Assembly (NCBI GenBank): GCA_016282055.1
Contig: JAEEJT010000181.1
Span: forward strand, 1 to 6,775
Length of the DNA: 6,775 nt
DNA from: Bacilli bacterium
GTDB taxonomy: Bacteria; Bacillota_I; Bacilli_A; ML615J-28; CAG-698
Direction: 5' to 3'
Within the stretch, counting starts at the first letter, position 1, and each line of letters starts with the position of its first letter. Below the pieces are notes generated by a model. It was not told the DNA's origin, searched no databases, and worked only from the letters and a program-made list of their open reading frames with translations. A program made the position numbers and the translations under genes. Positions 4,350 to 6,775 of the stretch are shown piece after piece.

Positions 4350-6775
4350 ATGAGTAAAAAAGTTTTTCAATCTATGGATGGAAATCAAGCAGCCGCATGG
4401 GGTGCTTATGCTTTCACTGAAGTAGCTGGAATCTATCCTATAACTCCATCTTCACCTATGGCTGAATACGTAGATGAATGGGCTTCAAAAGGACAAAAAA
4501 ATTTATTTGGGGAAAAAGTAAAAGTTGTAGAAATGCAATCTGAAGCTGGTGCTGCTGGTACAGTTCATGGTTCATTACAAGCTGGTGCTTTAACAACTAC
4601 TTTTACTGCATCACAAGGATTATTATTAAAAATTCCTAACATGTATAAAATCGCTGGTGAATTATTACCTGGTGTTATTCATGTATCTGCACGTAGCCTT
4701 GCTACACAAGCATTATCAATCTTTGGTGATCACCAAGATGTTATGGCTTGTAGACAAACTGGATTTGCTATGATGGCAACATCAAGTGTTCAAGAAGTTA
4801 TGGACTTAGCTGGAGTTGCTCATTTAAGTGCAATCAAATCAAGTGTTCCATTCTTACATTTCTTTGATGGATTCAGAACAAGTCATGAAATTCAAAAGGT
4901 AGAAGTAATGCCTTATGAAGTATTTGATCGTTTATTAGATCGTGAAGCTGTTAATAAATTCAGAGCTAATGCATTATCACCAATGCATCCAGTAACTCGT
5001 GGATCTGCTCAAAATGATGATGTATACTTCCAAGCTCGTGAAGCACAAAATAAATATTACGATGCTGTTCCTGATATCGTTAACGAATATATGAAAGAAA
5101 TTTCTAAAGAAACAGGACGTAATTATGCTCCATTTACTTATTATGGTGCTAAAGATGCTACTGATATCATTGTTGCTATGGGTAGTGTTTGCGATACAAC
5201 AAAAGAAGTTATTGATTTCTTAACTAAAGAAGGACGTAAAGTTGGTTTAATTAATGTTCACTTATATCGTCCATTTAGTACAAAATATTTAATGGAAGCT
5301 TTACCTAAGACTGTTAAACGTATTGCTGTACTTGATCGTACAAAAGAAAACGGTGCTTTAGGTGAACCATTATACTTAGATGTAGTTGCTGCATTCTATA
5401 ATGAAAAGAATAAACCAGTTATTATCGGTGGTAGATATGGTTTAAGTAGTAAAGATACTACTCCAGGTCAAATCTTAGCTGTTTATGATAACTTAGCTGG
5501 TGAATGTAAAGATCATTTCACAATTGGTATCAACGATGATGTTACATATTTATCTTTACCTGTAACTCGTGAAATTAATACTGCTAGTGAAGGTACTAGT
5601 CAATTAATTTTCTATGGTTTAGGTAGTGATGGTACAGTTGGTGCTAATAAATCAACAATTAAATTAATTGGTGATAACACAGATTATTATGCACAAGCTT
5701 ATTTTGCATATGACTCTAAGAAATCTGGTGGTGTTACAAGAAGTCACTTACGTTTTGGTAAGAACCCAATTCAATCACCATATTTAATTACTACTGCTGA
5801 CTTTATTTCTTGTTCATTAGATACATACGTTGAAAAATATGATATGTTATCATCATTAAAAGATGGTGGAACATTCTTATTAAATACAGTTAAGAATAAA
5901 GAAGAATTAGTTAAATTCATGCCAAATTCATTCAAGAAAGCTTTAGCTAAGAAAAACATTAAATTCTATGTAATTGATGCTGTTACTTTAGCTCGTGAAA
6001 TTGGTTTAAAGAATCGTACTAATACTATTTTACAATCTGCATTCTTCAAATTAAATGAACAAATTATGCCATATGCTCAAGCTCAAGAATTAATGAAAAA
6101 ATATGCTTATAAAGCATACATTAAGAAAGGTCAAGCTATTGTTGACTTAAACTACAATGCTATTGATCGTGGAGCTGAAGGATTAAAAGAATTTAAAGTT
6201 GATCCAGCATGGGCTAATTTAGAAGATGAAAAAGTTGTTGTTAACGAAAACTTACCAGAATTCGTTAAGAGAATTGCAAATCCTGTTAATGCTATTAAAG
6301 GTTATGATTTACCAGTTAGTGCATTCAAAGGATTTGAAGATGGTACAATGACTAATGGATCTACTGCTTATGAAAAACGTTATGTTGCTGGATTTGTTCC
6401 TGTATGGAATAGTGAAAATTGTATTCAATGTAACCAATGTTCTTTTGCATGTCCTCATGCAGTTATTAGACCATTCTTAGTTACTCCTGAAGAAGAAGCT
6501 AAGGCTCCAAAAGATGCTAAATATATGACTCCTATTGGAAAAGGATTAGAAGGCTTAAAATATACAATGCAAATCAGTGTTGCTGATTGTACAGGATGTG
6601 AAGTTTGCGTAAATCAATGTCCTGGTAAGAAGGGTGAAAAAGCTCTTAAGATGGTTCCAATTGATGAAGTTATCAATGCTGGTCATGATAAGACTGCTAA
6701 CTACTTCTTTGACAATGTAACTTATAAGACTGATTTAGTTGATATTACTGCTAATGCTAAGAACAGTCAATTTGC
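4350..6775 (+). CDS. nifJ: Pyruvate:ferredoxin (flavodoxin) oxidoreductase, 3' end outside window
   Basis: This cytoplasmic enzyme oxidises pyruvate with CoA to acetyl-CoA and CO2 and passes electrons to ferredoxin or flavodoxin. The frame is open from ATG 4350 to the window end: 808 codons of the roughly 1170-1200 usual for the single-chain form. Domain I (about 1-250) carries YPITPSSP with Thr32, VEMQSEAGAAG with Glu65 (the family TPP-activating glutamate) and HVSARSLATQ with Arg115 (pyruvate/CoA contact). Domain II (about 265-410) includes MGSVCDT and NVHLYRPFS. Domain III, the gamma-like part (about 416-625), starts with GLGSDGTVGANK and has SGGVTRSHLRFG. The ferredoxin domain has CIQCNQCSFACP (Cys691, 694, 697, 701) and CTGCEVCVNQCP (Cys747, 750, 753, 757), ligands for two 4Fe-4S clusters. 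These positions track Desulfovibrio africanus PFOR within one or two residues. The TPP-binding domain VI and any C-terminal extension are cut off. Arginine is CGT in 16 codons and AGA in 7, opposite to the upstream genes, pointing to high expression. Confidence 0.97.
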   Translation, partial: MSKKVFQSMDGNQAAAWGAYAFTEVAGIYPITPSSPMAEYVDEWASKGQKNLFGEKVKVVEMQSEAGAAGTVHGSLQAGALTTTFTASQGLLLKIPNMYKIAGELLPGVIHVSARSLATQALSIFGDHQDVMACRQTGFAMMATSSVQEVMDLAGVAHLSAIKSSVPFLHFFDGFRTSHEIQKVEVMPYEVFDRLLDREAVNKFRANALSPMHPVTRGSAQNDDVYFQAREAQNKYYDAVPDIVNEYMKEISKETGRNYAPFTYYGAKDATDIIVAMGSVCDTTKEVIDFLTKEGRKVGLINVHLYRPFSTKYLMEALPKTVKRIAVLDRTKENGALGEPLYLDVVAAFYNEKNKPVIIGGRYGLSSKDTTPGQILAVYDNLAGECKDHFTIGINDDVTYLSLPVTREINTASEGTSQLIFYGLGSDGTVGANKSTIKLIGDNTDYYAQAYFAYDSKKSGGVTRSHLRFGKNPIQSPYLITTADFISCSLDTYVEKYDMLSSLKDGGTFLLNTVKNKEELVKFMPNSFKKALAKKNIKFYVIDAVTLAREIGLKNRTNTILQSAFFKLNEQIMPYAQAQELMKKYAYKAYIKKGQAIVDLNYNAIDRGAEGLKEFKVDPAWANLEDEKVVVNENLPEFVKRIANPVNAIKGYDLPVSAFKGFEDGTMTNGSTAYEKRYVAGFVPVWNSENCIQCNQCSFACPHAVIRPFLVTPEEEAKAPKDAKYMTPIGKGLEGLKYTMQISVADCTGCEVCVNQCPGKKGEKALKMVPIDEVINAGHDKTANYFFDNVTYKTDLVDITANAKNSQF

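Noticed and set aside
5771..5959. 62-codon open frame on the minus strand opposite nifJ
   Set aside because: It is internal to nifJ, whose domains are unbroken here, and it has no recognisable motif.
1..6775. CRISPR array, insertion sequence, tRNA or rRNA gene
   Set aside because: I saw no regularly spaced repeats, transposase motifs, terminal inverted repeats flanking a gene, or cloverleaf sequence. Genes fill nearly all of the window, and the only gaps (114 and 166 bases) are explained by terminators and promoters.

Overview
The window is a stretch of ordinary, low-G+C bacterial chromosome. The organism is probably an anaerobic or fermentative Firmicutes/Tenericutes-type bacterium (Bacilli, Erysipelotrichia or Clostridia relatives). 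The evidence is a strong A/T bias at third codon positions, GGAGG-type ribosome binding sites, TTG and GTG starts, TATAAT promoters, a prfA-prmC-tsaC gene order like that of Firmicutes, and a single-chain pyruvate:ferredoxin oxidoreductase. Every tryptophan codon I could place is TGG and all five stops are TAA or TAG, so nothing shows TGA being read as tryptophan. The species cannot be named from this window.

All genes lie on the + strand, in three blocks. Block 1 (1-2866) is a compact, overlapping operon for translation fidelity. It holds the C-terminal half of peptide release factor 1 (prfA), the release-factor glutamine methyltransferase (prmC), an unrecognised single-pass membrane protein with a SHOCT-like C-terminal tail, and a short-form threonylcarbamoyl-AMP synthase (tsaC). 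It ends in an intrinsic terminator whose stem is almost entirely A/T. PrmC methylates the GGQ glutamine of RF1, so enzyme and substrate are made from the same message. TsaC makes the intermediate for the tRNA t6A37 modification. The membrane protein is the only part of the operon without an obvious role.

Block 2 (about 2867-4221) is one gene with its own extended -10 promoter and a strong terminator: a GltS-family sodium/glutamate symporter. Block 3 (about 4222-6775) begins with a near-consensus promoter, an imperfect dyad at the predicted transcription start and a strong ribosome binding site. It then runs into a nifJ-type pyruvate:ferredoxin (flavodoxin) oxidoreductase, which leaves the window after 808 codons, just past its two 4Fe-4S ferredoxin motifs. 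Its codon choice (CGT arginine preferred over AGA) differs from its neighbours and suggests high expression.

I found no mobile elements, CRISPR arrays, structural RNA genes or obviously novel multi-gene system. The least explained items are the membrane protein between prmC and tsaC, and the dyad and direct repeat in the nifJ promoter.
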